From positions 62,001 to 126,000 of the forward strand of contig NZ_JABBXF010000014.1 of NCBI RefSeq assembly GCF_013030945.1: a DNA stretch of 64,000 bases, written 5' to 3'. Positions 25,267 through 32,810 of the stretch are shown here, in pieces. The position numbers and the translations under genes are program-made. Each line of letters opens with the position of its first letter. The stretch's first letter is position 1. Under the pieces are notes generated by a model that ran no database searches, had not been told where the DNA came from, and saw nothing but the letters and a program-made list of their open reading frames with translations. The stretch is from Streptomyces morookaense. GTDB taxonomy: Bacteria; Actinomycetota; Actinomycetes; Streptomycetales; Streptomycetaceae.

Positions 25267-25725
25267 CTAGGGGGCGAGCAGCTTCGGCACCGACCCCAGC
25301 AACGCCCGCTGATCGGCGACCATCGCCGCCACCCCCGCCGTCACCCCGGCCGCGTCCTCCGCCGCCACCGCCTTCAGCAGCGCCGTCGCGTCGTCGTCCA
25401 GCTTCTTCAGCTGGGCCTGTACATCTGCATCCGCAGAGGCACCTGCCTTCACCGATCGCTGCAGCCGCCCCGACGCCGCCCGCAGCCGCCGCTGCAACTC
25501 CTGCATCTCCACCGTGTCCGGTGTCTTCGCGCGGGCCTCCGTCCCGATCCGGGATCCGAGCATCAGCGTCTCGCCGAGGCCGCCGATCGTTTCGAGCGAT
25601 CCCGTGGCGGCGGGAGCCGATTCGGCGGGCGGTCCGTCCGACGCCAGCGCAGGACCGGCGATCAGCAAGGCGAGCGCGCCGCACACGGCGGCCGCGGCAG
25701 CGGAGGGAAACGTGTTCAGGCGCAT
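25267..25725 (-). CDS. Small secreted helical protein
   Basis: 152 residues from the ATG at 25725 (GAAGGG 8 bp upstream). A signal peptide (AAAAAVCGALALLIAGPALA) is followed by an alanine-rich helical protein: TVEMQELQRRLRAASGRLQR and DVQAQLKKLDDDATALLKAV. No cysteine in the mature part. It resembles other actinobacterial exported proteins of unknown role. It converges with the gene at 24663, 73 bp away. Confidence 0.82.
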   Translation of the reverse strand: MRLNTFPSAAAAAVCGALALLIAGPALASDGPPAESAPAATGSLETIGGLGETLMLGSRIGTEARAKTPDTVEMQELQRRLRAASGRLQRSVKAGASADADVQAQLKKLDDDATALLKAVAAEDAAGVTAGVAAMVADQRALLGSVPKLLAP

Positions 25726-25886
25726 GCCGTCACCCTTCGCCGACGGCCCCCGGCCCGCAACCGGTGCCCGCCCCCGCCGGGGCCTCCCCGCAGGCCCGGC
25801 GGTAAACCTGACCTGCGGGTATGTCAAGCCGGGAAGCCGCGGCCCCGCATGCGGCCGAACGGGTTCCCGTCCGGCACAATCGAGGC

Positions 25887-26306
25887 GTGTCCAGATCCAG
25901 CGCTCGTCCCCGGCCGGCCGTCGGCCCCACCTCGCCCTGCCCCTGCGGGCTCGGCGACACGTACCAGAACTGCTGCGGCGTCTTCCACAGCGGACAGAAG
26001 ACCGCGCCCACGGCCGAACGCCTGATGCGTTCCCGCTACGCCGCCTTCGTCGTCCGCGACACCGCGTACCTGCTGCGCAGCTGGCACTCCAGCACCCGGC
26101 CCGGGCACCTCGATCTCGATCCCGAGATGCGCTGGACCGGGCTGGACGTCCTGGCCACGACGGACGGCAGCCCGTTCCATCAGGAGGGCACCGTCGAGTT
26201 CCGGGCCCACTACAGCGAGCGCGGGCACCAGGACGTCCTGCACGAGGTGAGCCGGTTCGTCCGCGAGGACGGGCAGTGGGTCTACCTGGACGGTGCCGTC
26301 ACCTGA
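25887..26306 (+). CDS. YchJ/UPF0225 family protein with SEC-C motif
   Basis: 139 residues from GTG 25887. The SEC-C zinc motif is at the N-terminus (SPCPCGLGDTYQNCCGVFH) and the YchJ NTF2-like body follows (LMRSRYAAFVVRDTAYLLRS, ARYG-like region absent). An upstream CACAAT hexamer 6 bp before the GTG suggests a leaderless transcript; a start at 25821 would add 22 unlikely residues. Function unknown; SEC-C motifs bind zinc. It overlaps the convergent NlpC gene by 8 bp. Confidence 0.88.
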   Translation: MSRSSARPRPAVGPTSPCPCGLGDTYQNCCGVFHSGQKTAPTAERLMRSRYAAFVVRDTAYLLRSWHSSTRPGHLDLDPEMRWTGLDVLATTDGSPFHQEGTVEFRAHYSERGHQDVLHEVSRFVREDGQWVYLDGAVT

Positions 26307-26766
26307 CGCGGCCGTACCAGACACTGCCGGTCCAGATCTTCTCCATGCTGACGGTCCTGCCCGGCTTGGGCGCGTGCCAGATCCTGTTGTTCCCGGCGTA
26401 GATGCCCACGTGGTACACGTTGCTGCCCGAGTGGAAGAACACCAGGTCGCCGACCTGGCGGGAGCCCGCGGAGAGGTGGCGGGTCGCGTTGTACTGATCG
26501 GCCGCGGTGCGCGGCAGTTGCTTGCCGATCCGCTTGAACGAGTAGAGCGTCAGGCCCGAGCAGTCGAAGCGGTTCGGACCGGTCGCGCCGTACTGGTAGG
26601 GCGATCCCTGTTTCGCGGCCGCCACCTTGAGGGCCTGTTCGCCGGCGGTGGCGGCCTGGGCGCCGGGGGACATGCCCGGCAGGAGGACCGATGCCGCGAC
26701 GGTCGCGGCGGCGAGAACAGGGATGCGCGCAGATATTCGAGGCCGTGCAGAAGGCATTGCAGACAT
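26299..26766 (-). CDS. NlpC/P60 peptidoglycan hydrolase (c-di-AMP riboswitch controlled)
   Basis: 155 residues. A signal peptide (AAATVAASVLLPGMSPGAQA) precedes one NlpC/P60 domain. The catalytic Cys is in NRFDCSGLTLYSF, the His in NVYHVGIYAGNN, and a third polar residue in IWHAPKPG. NlpC/P60 enzymes cut D-gamma-glutamyl-meso-DAP or crosslink bonds in peptidoglycan. A ydaO-yuaA riboswitch lies directly upstream, matching the known c-di-AMP control of wall-remodelling enzymes in Streptomyces. There is no separate wall-binding domain. Confidence 0.95.
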   Translation of the reverse strand: MSAMPSARPRISARIPVLAAATVAASVLLPGMSPGAQAATAGEQALKVAAAKQGSPYQYGATGPNRFDCSGLTLYSFKRIGKQLPRTAADQYNATRHLSAGSRQVGDLVFFHSGSNVYHVGIYAGNNRIWHAPKPGRTVSMEKIWTGSVWYGRVR

Positions 26767-26960
26767 GCCGAAGCCCTTCGTCAGCCGCCTGCGAAAGATG
26801 ACCTGTCGGGTTCGGGCTGGACGAAGTAATGCCCGGCCACAGTCGTGGCTTCACCCCAAGGACCACCGCCATCGTGGTCCGTCGTGCTCGGGTCTCCCGC
26901 TCCTGCCGATCCGTCGAATCGGTTCCGCACCCGGTGCGGTGGCAGGACTCGGCGTCCGCC
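26767..26960 (-). promoter_or_regulatory. ydaO-yuaA (cyclic di-AMP) riboswitch
   Basis: On the minus strand the conserved segments appear in order: GCCGAGTCCTGCC, GGCAGGAGCGGGAGACCC, TTGGGGTGAA, and CTTCGTCCAGCCCGAACCCG followed by ACAGGTCA and AGGCGGCTGACGAAGGG. The order and spacing match this riboswitch class. The GACGAAG next to the ribosome binding site can pair with CTTCGTC of the core, so c-di-AMP binding may control translation or an overlapping transcription decision for the NlpC/P60 gene. Confidence 0.9.
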
Positions 26961-27105
26961 CGGGTGGCCCGCCACGGTGACGGGGTCTCATGTTCGAGCG
27001 TCGATCCTGCACCACCGACCGCTCGAATTCAGAGCCGAATGGGGCTTCTGTGAACTTCTTCACTTCCGTCCTGCAACTGCAACCGCACCCGCAACCACAG
27101 CCCCG

Positions 27106-27966
27106 TCAGCACGGCTTGCGCCAGGCATCCAGCCCCAGGCGCTTCTGCATCGAGCTCAGCCCGAGACGGGTGGTCTGACTACAGAACTCCTCGGGCTTCA
27201 GGTCGTATTCGACATGAAAGACCGCTTTGCCTGCCTTGATGAACGGGGTCAGCCGCTCGCACTCCCCGTACTGCGCGCACTGCTCGTTCACCGCGAAGTC
27301 GAAATCGCCCACCAGCTGCGGGATCTGATCCAGATCGTTCTTCAACGCCACCGACAGGCCCCGGTCATGGGCGAGCTTCGCCAGCATCCGGTTGAACGCC
27401 AGCTGGTCGTCCGCGGTCAGCTTGAAGCCCGTGGAGTTGCGGAACCCCTCCGTCAGATCCGGTTCGACGGCGTCGAAGCCCTTCTTCCGGCACATGTCGA
27501 TGCGCGACGCCATGATGGGCTTCAGGACGTCGAGGCGGCGGATGTCCACCCACTTCTCGCCTTCCCAGCCCTTGTTCTTCGCGCCGAGCACGCCCTTGGG
27601 GAACGCGTTCTTGTCGGGGCGGAAGTCCTCCCACGCACCGGCGTTGAAGTAGCAGATCACCTTCCGGCCACGCGCGTGCAACTCGGCCACGGTCGCCGCC
27701 GAGTTCTCGAACCCGTCGATGTCGTAGACGGGCACGTCCACCGACGTGTCGGCCTTGCCGTCGAGCTGCCATTGCCAGGGCGTCCCCGGCTTCGGCTGCC
27801 ACCGCTTCCCGGAGGCGGGAGCCGACGGTGCGGGCGCAGATGCCGTCGCCTGGCCGTCCGGACCGTCCCCGTCCCCTGCCTCGTCGGACGAGGAGGACGA
27901 GCAGCCCGCGAGAGCCGCCAACAGCAGCACGGCTGCCCCAATCGCCCCGGCCCGTATGCCTCTCAC
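27106..27966 (-). CDS. GH114 endo-alpha-1,4-polygalactosaminidase lipoprotein
   Basis: 286 residues. A lipoprotein signal (AAVLLLAALAGCSSSSS) is followed by a Ser/Ala/Pro linker and a single GH114 domain from about residue 55: TPWQWQLDG, VPVYDIDGFENSA, KVICYFNAGAWEDFR, GFDAVEPDLTEG, FNRMLAKLAHDRGLSVALKN and HVEYDL. GH114 enzymes cut alpha-1,4-linked galactosamine polymers (the PelA hydrolase domain and fungal Ega3). It is the last gene of the eight-gene operon and overlaps the spherulin-4 gene by 4 bp. Likely role: trimming or releasing the polymer at the cell surface. Confidence 0.92.
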   Translation of the reverse strand: MRGIRAGAIGAAVLLLAALAGCSSSSSDEAGDGDGPDGQATASAPAPSAPASGKRWQPKPGTPWQWQLDGKADTSVDVPVYDIDGFENSAATVAELHARGRKVICYFNAGAWEDFRPDKNAFPKGVLGAKNKGWEGEKWVDIRRLDVLKPIMASRIDMCRKKGFDAVEPDLTEGFRNSTGFKLTADDQLAFNRMLAKLAHDRGLSVALKNDLDQIPQLVGDFDFAVNEQCAQYGECERLTPFIKAGKAVFHVEYDLKPEEFCSQTTRLGLSSMQKRLGLDAWRKPC

Positions 27967-28643
27967 CGCACCGCTCCTGTCGTCAAGGGCGCGCTCTGCC
28001 AGGGGTTGGCCCCGTCACCCGGAACCGCACAGTGCACCCCGGCCCCGCGCCGTTCCGCCGTGCGGGCCACGTGCTCCGCACAATCGTCCGGCACAGCGTA
28101 GACGAGGTGGCAGAACCGGCCCGGCGGATGGTCCGCGGTCCACGGCGGCACCCCGGCCCGCCGGTACTCCGCCCAGCTGCCCTCGAACGTGACCAGCAGG
28201 TCGGCGAGCCGGGCGTAGCCGGGGTCCGGGTGGGTGCCCGGGTTGAGCGCGACGGTCCGCGCGCCCAGCGTCCTGGCGATCAGGACCAGCCGCCGGTAGT
28301 GCGGCAACACCGCCGCCCCGGAGGGGACTTGGTCGAGGAAGACGCCGTCCACGTCGTACCACCTGCGGTGCCTGCGGATGTCCGCGGCCACGGCGCGCGG
28401 CCTGCGGCGGCCGTACCCGGTGTCGGTGTAGCCCAGCAGCCGCACCCCGGCGCGGCGCAGCCGGCCGGCGGCCTCGGTGAAGGCCGGGTCGGGACGGTGA
28501 CCGGGGCCGTCCGCGGCGTTGAGCACGACCCCGTACAGCAGTGGGGCCACCGCCTGCAGTTGTGCCCAGGCCTCCGGGTGGGTGGCCGGGTGGGCGTAGA
28601 GCGGGACGAGCAGCCGTCGTTCCTCCGCCGGTGCCTCCGTCAT
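27963..28643 (-). CDS. Spherulation-specific family 4 (GH135-like) protein
   Basis: 226 residues from the ATG at 28643, which overlaps the upstream epimerase stop. Family pattern: LLVPLYAHPATHPEAW, YGVVLNAADGPGHRPD, GVRLLGYTDTGYGRRRP, WYDVDGVFLDQVPSG and LLVTFEGSWAEYR. The family includes fungal Sph3 (GH135), a hydrolase needed to make galactosaminogalactan. The usual Asp-Glu pair of the active site reads Asp-Gln here (FLDQ), while the distal Glu (TFEGSW) is kept, so activity is uncertain. There is no signal peptide, so it may act on cytoplasmic chains or be exported another way. Confidence 0.85.
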   Translation of the reverse strand: MTEAPAEERRLLVPLYAHPATHPEAWAQLQAVAPLLYGVVLNAADGPGHRPDPAFTEAAGRLRRAGVRLLGYTDTGYGRRRPRAVAADIRRHRRWYDVDGVFLDQVPSGAAVLPHYRRLVLIARTLGARTVALNPGTHPDPGYARLADLLVTFEGSWAEYRRAGVPPWTADHPPGRFCHLVYAVPDDCAEHVARTAERRGAGVHCAVPGDGANPWQSAPLTTGAVR

Positions 28644-29539
28644 CAGGCGTTCTCCTCTGCTCCCGTGCCCGCCCACACGTCGGCAAGACTGTCGGCCAGC
28701 GCGTACCGCGGTGTCCAGTCCAGGGCGCGCGCTGCCGCGTCGACATCCGCCTGCTGCCAGGGGACGGCCGCCGAGCGCGGCGACCCGTCGCCGTTCTCCT
28801 CGATGGTGCCCCGGAACCCGGCCGCGCGCGCGAGGCCTTCCGCGATGTCGCGGACGCGGCGTGCCGTGCCGCTGCCGATGTTGAGGACGGGCGGGAGCGG
28901 CCCGGTCGCCGCCACCGCACGGACGACGGCCGCCGCGACGTCCCGCGCGTCGACGAAGTCACGGTACGCGGACAGGTCCCCGGTCCGGATCACGCCGTCG
29001 GAAGCGACCCGGCGCAGCTCGGCGGCGAGCCGGCCCGGCAGGGAGGCCACGGACTGGCCCGGTCCCACGGGGTTGAACACCCGCAGCACGACGGCGTCCA
29101 GACCGGATCCGGTCACCGCGAGCGTGCCGGCCAGCTTGCTCGCGCCGTACAGGCCGAGCGGGCGCGCCGGGCCGGACTCGACGGCGGGGCGCTGCCCGTC
29201 GGCGGGTCCGTACTCGGCGGCCGAGCCCAGGTGGACCAGGCGGGCCCGGGGCGCGGCCTTGTGCAGAGCCGCGCACAGGGCGGCGGGACCGAGCGCATTC
29301 ACAGCGGTGAGCTCCACCGCGCTGCCGCCCACGGCACCTGCGCAGTTGACGACCGCATCGGGCGCCGCCGAGCGCACGACGGCCGCCAGCCGGCCGGCCT
29401 CGGCGGTGGCCAGATCGCACAGGAGGTCCGCGTCGGGCGACCGGCCCGCGCAGAGCACCCGCGCGCCCGGGAGGGCGCGCAGCTGCCCGGTGGCGTGCCG
29501 GCCGAGGAAACCGGTGGCGCCGAGAACGAGGATGCGCAT
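28643..29539 (-). CDS. NDP-sugar epimerase (extended SDR)
   Basis: 298 residues. Rossmann motif GATGFLGRHATG at residues 7-18, catalytic YxxxK in LYGASKLAG, and extended-SDR features VLNIGSGTARRVRDIAEGLA and WTPRYALADSL. Typical of NDP-hexose 4-epimerases or dehydratases. It could supply an N-acetylgalactosamine-type precursor, as Uge3 or PelX do, but specificity cannot be told. It lies 9 bp after the nucleotidyltransferase. Confidence 0.9.
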   Translation of the reverse strand: MRILVLGATGFLGRHATGQLRALPGARVLCAGRSPDADLLCDLATAEAGRLAAVVRSAAPDAVVNCAGAVGGSAVELTAVNALGPAALCAALHKAAPRARLVHLGSAAEYGPADGQRPAVESGPARPLGLYGASKLAGTLAVTGSGLDAVVLRVFNPVGPGQSVASLPGRLAAELRRVASDGVIRTGDLSAYRDFVDARDVAAAVVRAVAATGPLPPVLNIGSGTARRVRDIAEGLARAAGFRGTIEENGDGSPRSAAVPWQQADVDAAARALDWTPRYALADSLADVWAGTGAEENA

Positions 29540-29548
29540 GCTGCCCGT

Positions 29549-30262
29549 TCACGCTCCCTTGATCAGCAGGTCGCGGCGGAGGGAGAACTCGGCGTTGGCC
29601 CGGTCGTAGTCGTCGGGGCGCCCGATGTCGAGCCAGTAGCCGTCGAACTCGTAGGCGTGCGGCGGGTTGTCGTCCCGCAGCATGTCGAGGACGAGTTCGT
29701 CGAAGCCGAGCGGGAGCCCGGGGGTGTAGCGGGCGAGGGCCTCGCGGGAGACGCCGTAGACGCCCATGGAGACGCGGTAGTCCATGCTGGGCTTCTCGGC
29801 GAAGCCGACGACGCGGCCGGAGTCGGTGGTCAGCACGCCGAAGTCGATGCTGACGCGGCGGGCGTAGGTGGCGATGGTGAGCGGTGCCGCCGTGGCGATG
29901 TGGCGCTTGAGGACGTCGCCGAAGTCGAGGTCGGTGAGCACGTCGCCGTTCATCACCAGGAAGTTCTCGGGCAGCCGGTCGCGCATGGTGAGCAGCGGTC
30001 CCATGGTGCCCAACGGGCTTTCCTCCGTGGTGTAGTCGACTCTTATGCCCCACTGGGAGCCGTCGCCGACGTAGGCCCGGATGATGTGGCCGAGGTGGCC
30101 GATGGCCAGGGTGCAGCTGGTGAATCCGGCGCCGGCCAGCTGGCGCATGACGATTTCGAGGATGGCGTGCTGGTCACCGATCGGCACCAGCGGCTTGGGC
30201 AGGGCGGTGGTGTACGGGCGCAGCCGGACGCCTTTGCCTCCGGCCAGGATGACTGCGTGCAT
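29549..30262 (-). CDS. Sugar nucleotidyltransferase
   Basis: 237 residues. The signature MHAVILAGGKGVRLRPYT is followed by LPKPLVPIGDQHAILEIVMR, MNGDVLTDLDFG and FAEKPSMDYRVSMGVYGVSR, ending WLDIGRPDDYDRANAEF. This is an NTP-transferase of the RmlA/GCD1 type that joins a sugar-1-phosphate to a nucleotide. It sits between the two SDR genes, so the three together can make an activated and modified sugar donor. Confidence 0.93.
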   Translation of the reverse strand: MHAVILAGGKGVRLRPYTTALPKPLVPIGDQHAILEIVMRQLAGAGFTSCTLAIGHLGHIIRAYVGDGSQWGIRVDYTTEESPLGTMGPLLTMRDRLPENFLVMNGDVLTDLDFGDVLKRHIATAAPLTIATYARRVSIDFGVLTTDSGRVVGFAEKPSMDYRVSMGVYGVSREALARYTPGLPLGFDELVLDMLRDDNPPHAYEFDGYWLDIGRPDDYDRANAEFSLRRDLLIKGA

Positions 30263-30311
30263 GGTGCCGTTCCTCTCTGCTCCCGGTGCGGGAGCGGTGG
30301 GCGGTGGAACG

Positions 30312-31313
30312 TCAGACGTTGTAGATGCCGGTCTTGTAGCGGGCGAGGTTGGCGGGATCGCGGAAGAAGGCGATGGTGGCGGCGAGCCCCTCGTCGAGGG
30401 TGTGGGCGGGGGCCCAGCCGGTGGCGGCCCGCAGCCGGGAGGCGTCGGCGAGCAGCCGCATCACCTCGGAGGCCGCGGGCCGGACGCGCTCCTGCTCGGA
30501 GCGGATCTCCAGCTCGGTGTCCATGAGCTTGCCGATGAGGCGCACCAGGTCGCCGACCGATATCTCCTCGCCCGTACCGGAGTTGAAGGTGCGGCCGACG
30601 ACATCGGCGGCGGGCGCGGTGCCGACGGCGAGGAAGGCGGCCACGGTGTCCTTGACGTAACTGAAGTCCCGGGTGGGCCGCAGGTCGCCGAGGGTGATGG
30701 TGCGCTCCCCGGCGGCCACCTGACCGATCACCGTGGGGATCACGGCGCGCATGGACTGGCGCGGCCCGAAGGTGTTGAAGGGGCGCAGGGTGACCACGGG
30801 GAGCCCGAAGCTCGCGTGGTAGCTGTCGGCCAGCCGGTCGCCGCCCGCCTTGGACGCGGCGTACGGGGACTGGGTGTTGATGGGGTGGTCCTCGGTGATG
30901 GGCACGGTCTGCGCGGTGCCGTAGGTCTCGCTGGTGGAGGTGTGCACCAGGCGCGGGATGCCCAGGTGGCGTACCGCCTCCAGGACGTTGAGGGTGCCGG
31001 TGACGTTCGTCTCCACGTAACTGTGCGGCGCACGGTACGAGTACGGGATCGCGATGAGCGCGGCGAGGTGGTAGACGGTCTCGGTCCCGGCGACCAGCGA
31101 CTGGACGGAGCCGGGGTCGCGGACGTCGCCGAGGACGACCTCGACGTGGTCCATGACGTCCTCGGGCAGGTCCTCCAGCCAGCCGAAGGACGAGAAGGAG
31201 TTGTACTGCACCATGGCGCGGACCCGGTGGCCGCGCGCGACGAGCGCCTCGACCAGGTGCGAGCCGATGAATCCCTCGGCGCCGGTGACGGCGACGGGTG
31301 CAGGTGCGGACAT
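30312..31313 (-). CDS. LegB-like NAD-dependent sugar 4,6-dehydratase
   Basis: 333 residues. Rossmann motif VTGAEGFIGSHLVEALVARG, then the LegB-like segment MVQYNSFSSFGWLEDLPE, LAALIAIPYSYRAPHSYVET, active-site YAASKAGGDRLADSYH and LRPFNTFGPRQSMRAVIPT. LegB-type enzymes dehydrate a UDP- or GDP-N-acetylglucosamine to a 4-keto-6-deoxy sugar. If active here the polymer would contain a 6-deoxy amino sugar, unlike Pel. Downstream genes overlap or follow closely. Confidence 0.88.
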   Translation of the reverse strand: MSAPAPVAVTGAEGFIGSHLVEALVARGHRVRAMVQYNSFSSFGWLEDLPEDVMDHVEVVLGDVRDPGSVQSLVAGTETVYHLAALIAIPYSYRAPHSYVETNVTGTLNVLEAVRHLGIPRLVHTSTSETYGTAQTVPITEDHPINTQSPYAASKAGGDRLADSYHASFGLPVVTLRPFNTFGPRQSMRAVIPTVIGQVAAGERTITLGDLRPTRDFSYVKDTVAAFLAVGTAPAADVVGRTFNSGTGEEISVGDLVRLIGKLMDTELEIRSEQERVRPAASEVMRLLADASRLRAATGWAPAHTLDEGLAATIAFFRDPANLARYKTGIYNV

Positions 31314-31367
31314 GCGCGGTTCTCCCCTGTGAAGGCCTGTGAAGGAACGGGCGGTCTGGTGCGGTGC

Positions 31368-32810
31368 TCAGCGGTGCGTGGTGATGCGTCCGAGCAGCGC
31401 GGTGGCGACGGCCAGCAGGGCGGCCGCCGCACCGGTACACGTGACGAGCTGGTCCTGGGCGGGTGCGGAGATGCGCAGGACGAGGGCGGTGGTCTCGGCC
31501 CCGGCCGCGGCCAGGCACAGCAGGGCCGGGGTCCAGGCGATGCCGTAGGCCTGGAGCAGCAGTCCGGTCCACAGCACCGCGCCGAGCGCGAGCAGTGCCG
31601 CGGCACGGGTCGGGTCCGGCAGCGAGGCGTGCGGCCACACCAGGGCAACGGCCAGTGTCAGCACGGCCAGTGCGGCGAGGTAGGCGGCGATGCACAGGGC
31701 GAGCACGCGGGCCGCGCCGAGCAGCATGCCGGGGAAGGTGGTCGAGCGGGCGAGGGCGTCGAGGGCCCTGCCGCGGCAGCGGTAGAGCAGCCATTCGGCG
31801 GCGCCCATGCTGAGGGTGAGAGCGAGGACGGCGGGTCCGGCGGTCCCGGTGCCGCCGGTGTGCCGCAGGGTGTCGCCGAGTGCGGCGACGGTCGTCAACA
31901 CCCCGCAGCCCAGGCCGAACAGGCCGTACGGGAGCGAGGCGAACGGCGAGAGCCGCGGCGGCTGCCCCTCGGTGCCGCGGGTCTGCAGAACGGTGCGGAC
32001 GGCGGCGAGCAGCGCTCCCCCCACCGTGGCGAGCAGCACCAGGACACCGGCCGCCGTGGGCGGCTGCTCCACCAGGGTCGCCGCTCCCCCCGCGGCGGTG
32101 GGCAACAGGGCGTACAACAGCAGCCGTTCACGCCCCAGTACCAGCAGCGTGGTGGCCGCGGCCAGGTACACCGCCTGGCCGGCCGCGAACGCGTACGCCC
32201 CTGCGGGGCCCGGCAGCAGCAGGGCGGTCACGGTGGCGAGCAGCGCGCCGAGCGGTGCGCCGACGGCCAGGCAGCGCCCGGCCGCGGGCCGGCCGCCCGC
32301 GGCCAGCCGGAGGTAGGCGCGGTGGGCGAGGCCCTGGTTCCAGGCCCAGGCCAGCAGGGCAGAGACGGCCAACGGGCCGGTGCCCGCGGGCAGTCCGCCG
32401 CCGTGCCGGCCGCCGGTGATCAGGGGCGCGGCGAGGGTGTAGCCGAAGCCGGGCAGGGTGAACACCAGGGAGCGCAGCAGGCAGGCGCCGGGCGACACCC
32501 GCCAGGGATCGGTGCGCGGCGGGGGTTCGGGGTGGCTGCGCGGCACCCGGGCGAAGAGCTCCGCGGCCAGCTCGAACGCGTCGTTCCTGCCGTAGCGTTC
32601 GGTGATCTGCTCGCCGGTGAGGCCACCGGCCTCCAGGACGGCGGCGATCTCGTCGGGGTGCACGGCCGCCGCGCACACGTCGGCCATCTCCTCGGCGAGG
32701 TCGTCGAGCGGATCGGCCGCCCACCGCGGCCGGTGCCGCGGCGGGACGGGGTCGGCGAGATCGTGCGCCGGTTCGGGCTCGTCGGGGACGAGGCGTAAGA
32801 CTCCGCTCAT
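31368..32810 (-). CDS. Polytopic membrane protein of the exopolysaccharide operon (PelG-like candidate)
   Basis: 480 residues. The N-terminal ~105 residues are cytoplasmic and helical (DDLAEEMADVCAAAVHPDEI, AAVLEAGGLTGEQITERYG). About 12 hydrophobic segments follow (for example SALLAWAWNQGLAH, YGLFGLGCGVLTTVAALG, YLAALAVLTLAVALVWP). No family name is certain. Size, topology and position directly after the PelF-like gene (ATGA overlap) parallel PelG, the membrane transporter that works with PelF. The alternative is an unrelated envelope protein. Confidence 0.65.
   Translation of the reverse strand: MSGVLRLVPDEPEPAHDLADPVPPRHRPRWAADPLDDLAEEMADVCAAAVHPDEIAAVLEAGGLTGEQITERYGRNDAFELAAELFARVPRSHPEPPPRTDPWRVSPGACLLRSLVFTLPGFGYTLAAPLITGGRHGGGLPAGTGPLAVSALLAWAWNQGLAHRAYLRLAAGGRPAAGRCLAVGAPLGALLATVTALLLPGPAGAYAFAAGQAVYLAAATTLLVLGRERLLLYALLPTAAGGAATLVEQPPTAAGVLVLLATVGGALLAAVRTVLQTRGTEGQPPRLSPFASLPYGLFGLGCGVLTTVAALGDTLRHTGGTGTAGPAVLALTLSMGAAEWLLYRCRGRALDALARSTTFPGMLLGAARVLALCIAAYLAALAVLTLAVALVWPHASLPDPTRAAALLALGAVLWTGLLLQAYGIAWTPALLCLAAAGAETTALVLRISAPAQDQLVTCTGAAAALLAVATALLGRITTHR

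Noticed and set aside
30312..31313. GDP-mannose 4,6-dehydratase assignment
   Set aside because: The segment MVQYNSFSSFGWLEDLPE and following IAIPYSYRAPHSYVET fit the LegB-like group better.
31368..32810. Calling the membrane protein PelG outright
   Set aside because: Topology and position fit, but no sequence signature was recognised, so it is only listed as a candidate.
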